Below are positions 45,595 through 57,916 of a DNA stretch of 64,000 nt, one piece after another (the first letter of the stretch is position 1; every line of letters begins with the position of its first letter). Location of the stretch: positions 10,519,222 through 10,583,221 of the forward strand of contig OX359270.1 in assembly GCA_947179155.2 (NCBI GenBank). The letters are read 5' to 3'. This stretch comes from Hedera helix (lineage: Eukaryota > Streptophyta > Magnoliopsida > Apiales > Araliaceae). Position numbers and translations under genes: made by a program. The notes beneath the pieces are model-generated. The model was given only the letters and a program-made list of their open reading frames with translations, was not told the DNA's origin and did no database searches.

Positions 45595-46130
45595 TTTGAT
45601 ATTGCATCAAATTATTTTTGGTTACCTTATATATGTGTTTTGGTCACTAGGTTAGACAATATTGGTTACTTGTATCAGAAAGTTTGATTTTATAGCTTAT
45701 GAATTTTTGTTTGTTTGTTGGTCCAGTATATCAACATTGCCTTATTCTACTTCAGGAAATTGGCTAGACAGTGTCATATTGCATTAAGTTATTTTTGGAT
45801 ACCTTATATATGTGTTTTGGTCACTAGGTTAGACAATATTGGTTACCTGTATCAGAAAATTTTATTTTATAGCTTATGGATTTTTGTTTATTTATTGGTC
45901 CAACATATCAACATTGCCTTATACTACTTTAGGAAATTGGCTAGACAGTCTGATATTGCATTAAATTATTTTTGGTTACCTTATATATGTGTTTTGGTCA
46001 CTTGGTTAGACAATATTGGTTACCTGTATCAAAAAGTTATACTTTATAGCTTATGGATTTTTGTTTGTTTGTTGGTCCAGCATATCAACATTGCTTTACT
46101 ACTTCAGGAAATTGGCTAGACACTCTGCCA
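45595..46130 (+). repeat. 177 bp tandem repeat, three copies
   Basis: Units start near 45598, 45774 and 45951, each with ATATTGCAT, TTTTTGGTTACCTTATATAT and GGAAATTGGCTAGACA. They lie between the DUF1985 and peptidase parts, probably in an intron. The last unit runs into the peptidase exon. Confidence 0.9.
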
Positions 46131-47998
46131 ATATTAAGACCAGGGTCACTACTACAGATTGTTGGTTTCATATAAAGTTGTCTGCTTTATATGGTCAATA
46201 TTGTCTTAAAAATGCAGATACGACTCTATTGTCGGGGGATGGTGATGTCGCTTATATTCATGGATATTTGATGGATATGAACACACCTTGGGTTGATGTT
46301 GATTTTATTATGTTTCCCATTCACATGACAGCTCCAGATTATTGGTTTTTATTGATCTTTGATGTGCATCGTAGAGTTTTAGTAGTTTACAGTTCTCTTT
46401 GACCTACCAAGACAGTAATGCGAACAAACATAATTGATGTTTGTGAGGCTTACATTTTCATTCTACCCACAATATTGTCTAAGTGTGGGTTTTGGAAGGG
46501 TAGGTCAGATATTGATTTTGATAGTGAACCATATCTTCAGAAGGGGGAGCATGATTTAATTGAACTTGAGTTTGTAGAAGGGGTGCTTGAACAAATTGAG
46601 GGGTAAGGTTTATATTTTTTCATTTATAATAGTATTCAACCTAGTATGATGTTTGGTTTGATTTGTTTTCTGTTTTATTTGTTTTTGCAGTGATTGCGGT
46701 ATGTTCATAATTTATTTTGCTGAACATTTTCTTCATTAAAAGTTTGATGAAATTTCTAAACCATTCCTCATCATCTAGTACAGGAAGAAATTATGTGTTA
46801 ACCTATTCATGCATGCTAGGAACAAGCAACTAGAGGGATACGATTTTGATAGAGAATATCCAGGCAGACTTGGTCTAGAATAGTGGTTTGGTTGTCTATA
46901 ATTTTTTATTTTTTTTAACGTGGTTTTATTTGAAAATTCATAAACATGTGTTATGGTTAGTGACTTGTTATTGTTTAGTGAATTCTTATGTTAATGGAAT
47001 TATGTATTTGATTGTATTATTAATGGTTTGACATGATTTGTGTTTCATATTGTGTTTTTTAGACTCTTTTATTTAGAGGTAACCAAATGTGTACTTTCAA
47101 TTTATTTTCTTCACTAATCAATTTTTCAAAGGACTTGAGAAGGAGTTTTATCAACTTGCTGCATTTGGGGAGTTGAAATTCTATTTTTCAAAGGGTAGAA
47201 GTCCATTTGGAGTTTGTTGAAATTGCAATTTCAGAATTTAGGGCAGCTTCATGTTCACTACTATATTGTGGAATAATATTGTAATTGTACAGGTCTGATC
47301 ATATTGAACGTTGCAAAATTACAGTTTATGTATTACCAACTTGACTGTAATATTGAAATAATATTGTAATACAGTAGTGATAATATGACAAAATATATCT
47401 CATTGGTAACCAAAATATATCTAATTGGTAACCATTTAAATATTTAACAAGTAAACATAAGTAACCAAATACTTATATGATAATAACCAATATATATCAA
47501 ATTGGTAACCATTCTTATGTAACACATTGTCTGTATTCAGCTCATAATCAAATCCCTACGTCTAATGCTCTGGTTACCAATTAAATACGAAACAAGTACA
47601 CTTAGGTAACCAAACACTTATATGAAGGTAACCAATTTAGAAATATCGTAGAAGCTACCTGCTGAAGACAGTTGCAATATTGTTTCATCCCCAGTTGGTT
47701 ACAAAAATGAATGCCACTGATAAAACACCCACAATTGAAAATGAAATCCTAAAAGCCACTTATTAAAATCCTAAAAGACAGTAGCAATATTATCACTAAC
47801 AGCCCCTTATTGAATTCCTAAAAGCCACTTATTGAAATCCTAAAAGACAGTAAACAAACAATTGTTTTTAACTAACACTTTTATTTGCTGATGTACTATA
47901 TCAAACATTCTTTGATCGTAAAATTGGTGGATTACTGCATTTTTTCCTGTTGTGTCATTTTTCTTGGCATCTGCTGCATTTGTTTTGAATTTTTATTT

Positions 47999-50690
47999 TC
48001 AGATCCATGCTTGTACCTCCCTATCTTTAGTCTTTTCGCTGGTCTTCTTGTATTTGGTGATTTTACACATATGTTTCTTATCTTCTGGCACATCCCAATT
48101 CTCTTTGTCATCTAATGACAGGATGGAAGCTGAATAAATGTTTACCAAAGTTGTTTTTGAGTAGTTTTTCGAGCAAAATTCATAACAACTCAAATTCCTT
48201 TTACTGATAATAGTAGCAGCATGTGGACAAGGCATCTCGTGGTATTGAAATTTATGGCATGTGCATGTCCTCTGTTCCATGTCCACAATAAAGTGTTTGG
48301 TGACATCGTAAATAGTAAAAATCACTAAGTTTGATGTCTCAACCTAGCATACAATTTAAGGATGTAGTTAGTATGTATAATCATTTTTTTTTAAATTCTG
48401 AATAATGGAAGGAAAATTTCAAATGTTGGTTACTTTTTCAGCATATACATGTAACAAGTAATTTGACTAGAGATGTTTCCATAAAATGCAAATGCAACTT
48501 ATGGTATACATGCATTTAATAATTTAAAAGGTACATTACTAACCTTAAGTTTCTTTGACTCAATGATATTAGATTGCAGTATTCTCTTAGCTGTTGTGGA
48601 AGGGTAGTGAATGTTGATATAGCTTTTTGTTGGTTTGTGAAATACCATCTTTGAACCATACAACAGAGGCACTCAACCATTGCTATAACTGGAAGTTCCC
48701 TGATTCCTTTGATTGCATTGTTGATTGATTCGACTGTGTTTGAAGTTATGGTTGAGTACATGCTTAAAGTGCCATGAAGTCTTGTGCACTTCTCTAACTT
48801 AACCTCTTTCTCCGAGTATGTCCTTATTCAAGCATCAATTGCATCAAGTACAACCATGTGTCTGTTGAATTCTTCAATAGTATAAGCTCTACAAGCCCCG
48901 TTGTATGCTTTTTTTGACTTCTTTTCCTTTCTTTTTGAATCTGTTTTTTATATTTTTCAAAACATGATATGTACATGAACCATGTATGACATCGGGGAAC
49001 ACAAAGTTCAGTCCCTGTATAATGGCTTCATGTCTATCTAAAACAATGCATTGTTCTTCTTTTACTCCACAAACCTTTCTCAAATTGAGGAAAAACCATA
49101 TCCAAGATAGTTCATTTTCACTGTCAACCACTGCAAAAGCAATTGGAACAATATTTCTGTTTGCGTTCTGGGTACTTGCTATGAGGAGTGTCCCCCCGTA
49201 GGTTGATTGTATGAATGTTCCATCAATTACAATGATTGGAAAACAATGATGCCATACTTCAATGGAGGCTTCTATTACAAAGAATAAATACTTGAAACGT
49301 CCATTTGTTTCCAACTCCAGGGTTGTGATTGTACTTGATATGAAATTTTAGTAATGTCAATATAAATGTATGGAGTAGTTGTTATTCACATTTATAGATT
49401 AGGGTAACAATTTGAATGGTTACTGGTAGCCAATTAATTAACATTTAATATTTCTATATGGTGCGTATGATGTCTAGAATGTCATTTAAGAGTAACCTTT
49501 TATGTAGATATTGACTACCGATAAAAAACCATTGTTTACTACATATATTTTTTTATAATCCAGTTGGTAGCCAAATCTTCATACACAAGTAACCAGTATA
49601 AGTAAATCGGGTTACCAATTATTTATTATAATTTTAAGAACAGTTTGCAACCGTTACCTGGATTTGTTTTCTTTAACATATGTAACCATGAAGGGATCAG
49701 TAAGTAATCGTGTGGATTTCCTCTTAATTTTTCCAATGCTTTCTCCTTTGATCTCCATGCTTTTTGGTAAGAGATAGACACATGATACGCTGTTATCATG
49801 TCCTCCATAATATCTGTTGGTGTGTATATTTTCTTCTGATTTGTTAATCTATGCATTATGTATTCATTAACCAACTCACTATTTGCTTATCTGTGATCTG
49901 CCAGAATTATGTTCTATGAACAAGTGTGGATATTATTGAATTCTCTCACCTTGAACATACTGGTTTTTCAAAACTTTGATGCTCTCAACTTCCAATTACA
50001 CTTTTCATCCTCTATGCATACTAGCACAAAGTCTCTACCACTTGGTCTTTGAACCTTGTGTTGTCGATGTTGCCTGATTGAATGTAGTCTTATTGTTTGT
50101 GTTAAGATTTTTTTGTCTTTGTAAGTTTGATGTACTTTGACTTCATATTCATTCGGATTTGATATGACATCATCATATTATTCTTCAGCGTATCCTATGT
50201 CTTGTTGTCTGTCTTGTTCTTGATCAATAACTTCAATGGCAAGATGCTCAGTACATTGTGTTCCAATGTAGTAATCTTATGTTGCCAGTTGTATAAGATC
50301 TGAATTCCATTGTGTCGAACTGATTGGCCTTTCATTTTCTTCTACATTTCTCAAGTTTTGTAAGATTGTATTGCCTCCATTGCTGTATATCTCCTCTACA
50401 ATTAATGGATACTTGCCTTGTTCATCTGATTTTCTACTCACTTCTATATAGAATATGAAGGTTGCTTCATTTGAGATACTGATTGGGGGAATGTCGTTTT
50501 TAATTTGAAATTTGAATGAAAATTTTGTTGTGTTGGTGTCTACCATTATTGAACTGCATACCAAGTTGTTCATTTCGGAGAATGAACAAGTTGATGGGAC
50601 TATTAGGCCGGTAACTTCAAAATTATTGTATTGGTTACTGTCAAGCCACCTTCCGTTAAAATAAAGTACAACTGAAATCATCTCCATCGT
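47999..50690 (-). pseudogene. mudrA-like: MULE transposase (MURA), broken into fragments
   Basis: Fragments follow in the right order on the minus strand. N-terminal domain 50687-50277 (starts with VVLYFNGRW, the MURA N-terminal fold). Linker/zinc part near 49870-49626 (ITAYHVSISYQKAWRSKEKALE). Catalytic domain 49314-48889 (IIVIDGTFIQSTYGG with the first Asp; AVVDSENELSWIWFF; CIVLDRHEAIIQGL; GSCTYHVLKNI). C-terminal part 48761-48516 (TSNTVESINNAIK). SWIM zinc finger 48325-47999 (CTCHKFQYHEMPCPHA). It cuts and joins MULE ends. Stops separate the fragments at several places, for instance near 48890 and 48770, and some gaps may be introns. Probably inactive. Confidence 0.88.
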
Positions 50691-50716
50691 CTGGTAACTA
50701 AATCAATTAAAAAAAC

Positions 50717-51510
50717 ACACTACTGTGAATGGTAACCAAACCAGTAGTTTATAGTAACCAAAATATAGCTAATTGGTAACTATAAATATGAAACACATTG
50801 TTTGTATTCAGTCTATAATCAAATCAATGTGTATCATGACCTAGGGACCATTTAAATACTTATCAAGTAAACCTAAGTAACCAAATACTTATACGACAGT
50901 AACCATAATATATGTAATAAAAAAAAGAAAATTTGAAGTAGTATAAAAAATACACTACTGTGAATGGTAACCATAACAATAGTATGTGGTAACTAAAACA
51001 TAGCTAATTGGTAACTACAACTATGAAACACATTGTTTACATTCAGCTTATAACCAAATCAATGTGTATCATGACCTGGGGACCATTTAAATACTTAACA
51101 AGTAAAACTAAGTAACCAAATACTTATACGACATTAACCAAAATATATGAAATAATTTTTTTTTTGAAGCAGTACCAAAAATACACTACTGTGAATGGTA
51201 ACCATATTAATAGTATGTGGTAATTAAAATATAGCTAATTGGTAACCATAAATAAAAAACAAATTGTTTGCATTCAGCTTATAATCAAATCAATTTGTAT
51301 CATGACCTGGGGACCATTTACATACTTAACAAGTAAACTTAAGTAACCAAATACTTATATGACAGTAACCAAAATATATCTAATTGGTAACCATTCTTAT
51401 GAAACACATTGTTTGCATTACGCTCATAATCAAATCCCTGCGTCTCATGATCTGGTTACCAATCAAATCCCTACAAGTACACCTAGGTAACCAAATATTT
51501 ATATAAAGGT
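50717..51510 (+). repeat. 231-235 bp tandem repeat upstream of MURA, three copies and a partial fourth
   Basis: Units begin ACACTACTGTGAATGG at 50717, 50952 and 51183. Each contains GCTAATTGGTAAC, CATGACCTGGGGACC and AAGTAACCAAATACTTATA. A shortened unit runs from about 51365 to 51510, and related pieces lie at 47390-47640. Confidence 0.9.
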
Positions 51511-52272
51511 AACCAGATTATGGCCCCTTTATTTTCTAATTGCTAATATTAGTTAGCAATTATTTGAATGGTAATGTTTCTATGAAGGTAACTAGATTAA
51601 GCAAATTTAACCGAAACAATTGAAATAAATTGTTTGCATTCAACTTATAACCAAATCAATGCGTATTATGACCCGGGGACCATTTAATCTTAATGCAAAT
51701 CTAGGCAACCAAACATTGAAAATCAAACTTCAAGCCAAATTAAATTAAAAAAAAGGGAAGAAAGAAATATACGGATCCTTAATGCATAACTTCAGTTGAC
51801 TGTTTTTTTCACTGGTGAGAATTGTAGAAGTTTCATTGGAGACATGATTGTACACAACTTGAGTATTATTTGGGTTAACAGAGCACCACGACTGTTGACA
51901 AAGAATGTGGGGATTTATTTATTGTGATCTGTATCGAGAATGGAGGGATTAGGAAATTGGAGACAGGACATTAGGACATTTGATCTGCTTTTCGTATCGA
52001 GACTGGAGTGATTTGTTTAACTCAACTATTCTTCTAGTTTACAGAGCAGTCGATATCAAGTTGCTGTAGTTATGGAGGGATTTGTTTAGTTTGATCGCTT
52101 TGTTTGGTTTTGCAAATAATGGTAACTGCCGGATATGGCAGTATCTCTTTGTTTTCAGGGTTTTAAAGATATGTTGTGGAATTAATTTCTTCTAGTTGCA
52201 CTCTTTTTGTAATTATTTTATTTGTGCACTATTCTTGTAATTTGTTACTAATTGTCGTATATTACTGTAAAG

Positions 52273-55200
52273 AACCCATTAAATTAAGTCATCCTTGTTG
52301 CAAACAGCCCAATTCGGCACCCCTTGTGGGTTTATTATTCAACAGCCCTTTGTCTTTGAAATTTCAGCCCAAACCTTTAATTTGCATTCTATGTTTTGTT
52401 CACTTGTGTCTAGAAAATTGGGACAAAAGGGCGGGGACAAGGGGCATCACTTAGCCGAAATAGGGGCAGGGAGATAGGATGGCTTAGGTTGAGTTGAGGT
52501 TGCTGGTGAGGTGACCAAAAAGAGGATCGGAGGGGACGGGATAGGCTACCAAGGTGGTAGTTAAGATGTGATCTCTTGGGGTGTTGAGCTGAGTTGTTGA
52601 TGGGTTTGTATAAGTATCTAGAGGTGCAATGACTAGTCATGTTGATGCTGTACAGTTGGAGGAAAGTAGTGGCTGATCTTGATCAACCAAGTGAGCAAAT
52701 GAGCTGTCCAATCGATAGGTCAAAGGAGCAATTGGCTGCCCAAGATAGCAGGGGAGAGGTGATGTTCTAGTGGGTTGTCTAGGGGTCAATTAGAGCAAAC
52801 TTAGGTGGTGGAGGCAGTTGGGTACTTGGCTGGTACAGAGGGAGTACTATGCTATATTAATCCAACCTACCTTACCTTTACTCACTTTTTTCCTAAGCTC
52901 AACAAAGAAGTAGGAAGAGCATCAGCCAGTTGAAGGAGAAGAAGAAGAGGAGTGTTGCTCAGATTTTCTAGCAAACTACATCAAGGGAAATCATCTAGCT
53001 AAAACACATTAAGGGTAAAGCACTTCTTCATTTAACTTCTAGATAGTTCAAGTAAATTGATGTTCATATATATATGTATTGATGTTTCTAGGTTTATATG
53101 TTATTGTGGGAGGTTGTGTGTTTGATGATTTGGGGATCATGAAGGATCCATGGGAGATATAAGGAAGAGTGATGAAGGAGTTATGTGTTTATGTGGCTGT
53201 TATCTATGTTGATTTCTTGAACGCGTGCTAAGTGTTTGATAAAATGTCATAGGGAGAAGATTTTTCCAAAATTGCTATCCAATGTGTTGGTTGATAGTAG
53301 AAGTAATTTGTATGTATTGCATGTTATATTATGAAAGGTAGACGAATAGTTTGTGCTATGTAAAACCAAGAGGGGACTAATGTTACCAAAGTAACAAATT
53401 AGCTTTCACCATGTTGTTTTTAAAACTAAACTAAGATAATTGCCAGAGTGTGTTATATGATTAATGGTGAAACCATGGAACATTTGTTATGTGTATGCTT
53501 ATTGAAATGAATTAACAGGATTATATGTTCATGTGTTTACTCAAGAATTAAAAGAGTGCGGTATTTCAAAACTCTTGTATGCTATGTGGACTGCTATGTT
53601 TCAATATGAAAAATAAAATGGCTGTTATAGTTTTTAATCAAAGTGAGGGGCTGTTTTGCTTCTTTAAACCAAGTGATGGCTGTTTTGTTTTTCAAAGAAA
53701 GGAGGGGCTATTTTGTTTCCTAAAACATAATTAGGGGCTGTTTTGTTGGGAATTAAAGCTTATAGCTTTATAGAATTTCATTATTATATATTGAAGTTAT
53801 TATGTGAATTTAAGAAATTACTATCAATATATGTGTTTAGTATGACAATAAATTAGTATTGTGAGTTTTCCAAAACTCTACAAAATGTAATTTATGTGAT
53901 TGTTCAAAGATCCATTTAAATGTGTGTGGAAGATATCTAGATGATTTTTAAAACCAAACATGAAAGGTATTAATAGGTTTTGAAACTTTAAATTATAAAG
54001 ATTTAATTTTTAAAACCAAGTTGACGTGCTATACGTCTTTTGTGTTTTGAACCTACATAAAGGAAATAGGCTATCTTGGATAAAAGCATGAAAAGGGAAA
54101 TTGTTGTTGAATTGTGATTGCGGGGGGTAAAGTAAATAAACTCATTAATTTTGAATGTGTGTTGTGAAACTAATCAAATAAAATAAATTTTTTAATTTTT
54201 ATGGTTATGACCATATATATGATTTAAAACTTGTATGAGGTGTCTTTACTAGACATTAAAACTTATTGTGTAAGTTGTTTGAAGTCTTAGTTTTCAAAAA
54301 GGTTCAAACGAGATGATTAATTATGAGTAGTATATATGTCGTTGAAATCACTTGGTTTTCTAATTTACACACTTGTAGCATGATTTGGTAAGGATGAAGA
54401 TGAGTTGTAATTATTTTCAAATGGAACAAGTTATGCTTTTATAAATCTAGTAAGCTCAAGAATGATTTCAAAACCAAAACCTTTAAGTTGTTTGGTGTGA
54501 GAATGATCAAGAAAGGAGGTAAGGTTAAGATTGCTATGGAAGGGATTAGTTAGCCTAATAAAATTGTAATCATGTGTGATAAATGAAGTGAGAGGTATGC
54601 ATCTTAGAAATCTGCAGAAACTTAAAATTTAAGGGGAGTGCCCCGACGCTATTTAAAGCACCCTTAACGCATAGCTCTCTGCCATATAGCGTCTTGACGC
54701 TTAAACTTGGCTAAAACGTAACGCCTCGGCGCTGTATACCAGACTTTGAAAAAAATTTGTATTTTCTAAAATGGGTCAAAGATATATCATATTTGGGTTG
54801 TACCGTGGTTTAAACAACGTGGTGTTATGTGATATAAACATAGTTATGTCATAATTAAACTAAAGATGGTATATGCTAAGTGTATTTATGTATACATGCT
54901 AGGTTATTAATGTTAGACTAACATTGGTGGTGATTAAGACTACTAATGGTAAAGTTAACTAACGTGGTATGTGTTAAATATATGTTTTTATAAATGGTGC
55001 GAGTAGTGTAAGGATACACTACTAAGGAAACAATGTGGTATGTGCCAACATGTGTGTGGTAATAAATGAGTGACTAATGCCTTAAACTAGGATGCAATGC
55101 GCTTAATAGCAAAAGTGTGACGGATTATAACGATAAATAATTTGTTGGCCAACTTTATTATATATTTAGGCTATTCGCGAAATGAGGTAGTAAAGGTAAA

Positions 55201-56223
55201 CGTAAACGACGCGTAAGACAAGTTTCCTTCACTTATTCACATTTTATTATTCCGTGCAAGTATTTTGACTGCAAGTTTCCTATCCAAACTATTCATTTTT
55301 AGTTTATATATTGTATATGTAGACCATGTTCGCACTAATGTGCATTTTAAAAAAAACAAAATTGTTCTTTCTTTGAACTGGTTAAGCTTACAGTTATATT
55401 CTTGTGTCCGTATTATTATTGTGGGTCTGTGTCATGTTGTTTTGGCTAGACCAGTTATTAACGCAGGATTTTGACTTCATGAATTCTTTGAAAGCTAATT
55501 CAAACTAAATTGTTTGTGCGGACTTTATATTGAGACTGAGATGAACAACCCTCTTCGTAGGGGTAACTTTTGTCGAAAGACCTACCTTGTGCACTATGAC
55601 GGAGTGTTATGCATAACATAATCTATAATAGACTGATCATCTAAATACTTGTAGAAGAGTGTAATTTAATCCTTATGGTTAGCATACACTTTTGAGGATA
55701 GTCAGTTTAATTGATGATTCCTCGAGAAGTTCAACGTCTTTAATGACTACTTAACATAAAAATTGAGTAATGAATTCCTAGTATTGAATTATTTATATTC
55801 GAGTTTCTTCACAATTTTGTACAATTGTTGAAGGTTATTCTAAATTAATTATTCTACTTCTGAGTTATATTGTATTGATAAATTGCTTTCTTAAAAACTT
55901 GTTGAGCAGCTTAAATTGCTTACCTTTACGTAAATTAACCATTTTTCAGTTAAGCCCGAATCCCCGGAAGGACCGAAGCCGGACAAGGGTAAAGGAAAAG
56001 CAACGGAATAGCTCAATTTGTATTTCAATTAGTTTACTTTATATTGTAATCCTTTTTGGAATATTATTTTTGTATTATTAAGGTTAGTAAACTTGGAAAC
56101 AATGTAAAAATGTTATGTTAAAATATTATTTTTGTTATTCCGCATTATGAATGGGTAGATAGATATGATGTATGTGGAGCATCAAATCTGAGGTTAATGT
56201 AACCCGGACTTGGGGGCGTCACA
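52273..56223. other. Right part of the second long TG...CA element, non-coding
   Basis: Four kilobases without a recognisable gene. There are short runs of repeated phrases (GGGGCTGTTTTGTT around 53645-53745) and a GC-rich patch near 54640. It ends TTGGGGGCGTCACA. Confidence 0.6.
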
Positions 56224-56759
56224 TATAAACTAGTATAAACTACAACTACGAATATATAAACTAAAATTGTTTTCAATCCAACAATAATGTTTACAATTAC
56301 AATAACTTTTATCATTACAATAATGTACAAACTACAACTACGAATTTATACAAGTATGCCTACAACTATCTATGACAACATATCAGTGCCACCACCACCA
56401 TTGTATCCACCACTGGCACCATATCCTCCATGAAAAGGAAAGTATATTAGGAGATTAAGAGAGAGAATTGAATTTATTGGAAGAATTTTTTACATAAAGA
56501 GCAATTAGGGAAGGGGCACAAATGTATATGATATTTTCAACATGTAATGTATTGTTCTGTAAAGTTACACGAACTACATCACAGGCGAATTTCTTTGCTC
56601 TTAACCAACTATATGCACAAGTGATTTGATTAAATTTGGGCTATTCAATATTCACTTGTTAGGAGTGAATGTCAAACGAGTAACGTTCTATAGAAAGTAA
56701 AGCTACTACTTAGGAGTATAAATAATTAAAGAAAAATTTGGTAAATTAATTGGGTAGTT

Positions 56760-57011
56760 GTAAAAGCGGTTGTCGTGTCATTTTATTTAAGTACATTTGG
56801 TCATATTTAATTAATTATTTTATTTTATTTAAAAAAATTCGATCATATTTAATTTATTTTATTTAAATTTATTAGTTTATTATATTATACTTTATTTATT
56901 GTAGTTTAATTTATTATTCATTTATTTATTAAATATTTTTAATTGAATTGAATTAAATTTAATTTATTCTTTTATTTTATTATATTTAATCTAATTATTG
57001 ATTTAATTTGT

Positions 57012-57055
<44 letters not shown>

Positions 57056-57480
57056 AATAAATAAATAAATAATGTTTAATTTATTAATTTTTTATTTTAT
57101 TAAATTTAATAATATTTATTTTATTTTATTTTATTTATTAAATTTATTCATAGTTAATTTATTTGATTAAATTTTTTATTATATTATATTATATTATATT
57201 ATATTTATTTATTTTATTTTAATTTAATTTATTATTCATTTATTTATTAAATAATTTTAATTTAATTTAGTTTAGTTTAATTTTATATTTTATTTTATTA
57301 TATATAATTTACTATTTTATTTTAATTTATAAGTAATTTAAATTATTATTTCATATTATATTATATTATTTTATTTAATTAAATTAAATCTATTATTATT
57401 TATTAAAATTTAATTTAAGTTTAAATTATATTATATTTAATTTATTATAATTTAATGTACTTTATTATTCTGTATATTAA
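56760..57480. repeat. Extreme AT-rich low-complexity tract
   Basis: About 720 bp almost free of G and C, built of TTTATT, AATTTA and TTATA words, with an AAT run (57015-57048) and an AAAT run (57049-57072). It lies in the CACTA's own sequence. Confidence 0.92.
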
Positions 57481-57843
57481 AATGATATGTATTTGGAAAA
57501 CTAATTAAGTACTACTTAGTTTATTTTTGTATAGTTAAAATAACCAATAATGAATATTTTTTATTTATATTTATTATATATTACATTTTTTTTGTTTTAG
57601 ATTAAATTTTCGTCGAAAATCCCATGAAAATTTTTGTCAGAAATAACACACCAAACGCATATCCACGCCCAATTACAATTCACAGCATAGCAAATGGATC
57701 ACCAAAATAAGTACATTGCACAACATTAATAACAATTACAGTTCACAACATGTATATATCAAAATGGATCACCAAATTACAGTTCACAACATTAACAATT
57801 ATCAAATTGAACACGAAATCAGTTAAATTAACATATATTGTTT

Positions 57844-57850
<7 letters not shown>

Positions 57851-57912
<62 letters not shown>
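57851..57912 (+). repeat. TG microsatellite, about 30 units
   Basis: A pure GT run that ends directly at the left end of the third long TG...CA element. Confidence 0.97.
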
Positions 57913-57914
<2 letters not shown>

Positions 57915-57916
57915 TC

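Larger units (their letters stand above)
42549..46870 (+). pseudogene. MULE-borne DUF1985 / ULP1 (C48 peptidase)-like gene, interrupted
   Basis: Exon 1 (42549 to about 42874) encodes a basic Lys-rich N-terminus. The DUF1985 part follows in pieces: 43195-43640 (phrases FGEFINVREM, KVRFGLPEFCSISGL; TGA at 43424 replaces the usual Trp) and, after a shift, 43640-44050 (SYPWGKFSFEQTKMSLSVTV, YKLNELPYVFQVFLFETI). A 213 bp repeat and a MITE-like block (44350-45053) interrupt it. The peptidase part lies at 46110-46602 and continues after an intron (46603-46690) with DCGMFIIYFAEHFLH. The catalytic Cys is present, but the His of the HWxL motif is Tyr (DYWFLL) and the Asp of VYDS is Ser (VYSS). A TAA at 46739 and later TAG end it. 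ULP1 proteases cleave SUMO; this copy would be inactive. Confidence 0.85.
41060..52272. mobile_element. Mutator-like element (MULE) carrying MURA and a ULP1-like gene
   Basis: It lies inside the second long TG...CA element. Approximate inverted ends: the left 100 bp contains AGTGCATAAATAAATTAC and TTAGTGCA, and the reverse complement of the right end contains AGTGCACAAATAAAATAA and GAGTGCA at matching spacing. It carries a minus-strand MURA transposase and a plus-strand DUF1985/ULP1 gene. This is the pairing known from ULP1-carrying plant MULEs (the Kaonashi type). The 9 bp target duplication could not be fixed, so ends are accurate to about 20 bp. It is rich in TTGGTTAC words and internal repeats. 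Confidence 0.78.
40274..56223. mobile_element. Second long TG...CA element (probable solo LTR), split by a MULE
   Basis: It starts TGTAATGACCGAG and ends TTGGGGGCGTCACA. TATAA lies on both sides (40269-40273 and 56224-56228), a perfect 5 bp duplication. Without the nested MULE about 4.7 kb remain, with no coding sequence. The 3' part (52280-56223) is anonymous AT-rich DNA with a GC-rich patch of CGACGCT/GACGCTT phrases near 54640-54740 and a phrase CCCCGGAAGGACCGAAGCCGG near 55963. The structure and length fit very long LTRs or a large retrotransposon derivative. Confidence 0.75.

Noticed and set aside
45715..46119. 134-codon ORF with an internally repeated sequence
   Set aside because: It is the translation of a 177 bp non-coding tandem repeat that happens to be a multiple of three; probably intronic.
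50717..51510. Direct repeats as a possible satellite or centromere unit
   Set aside because: Only three to four copies, confined to the MULE.
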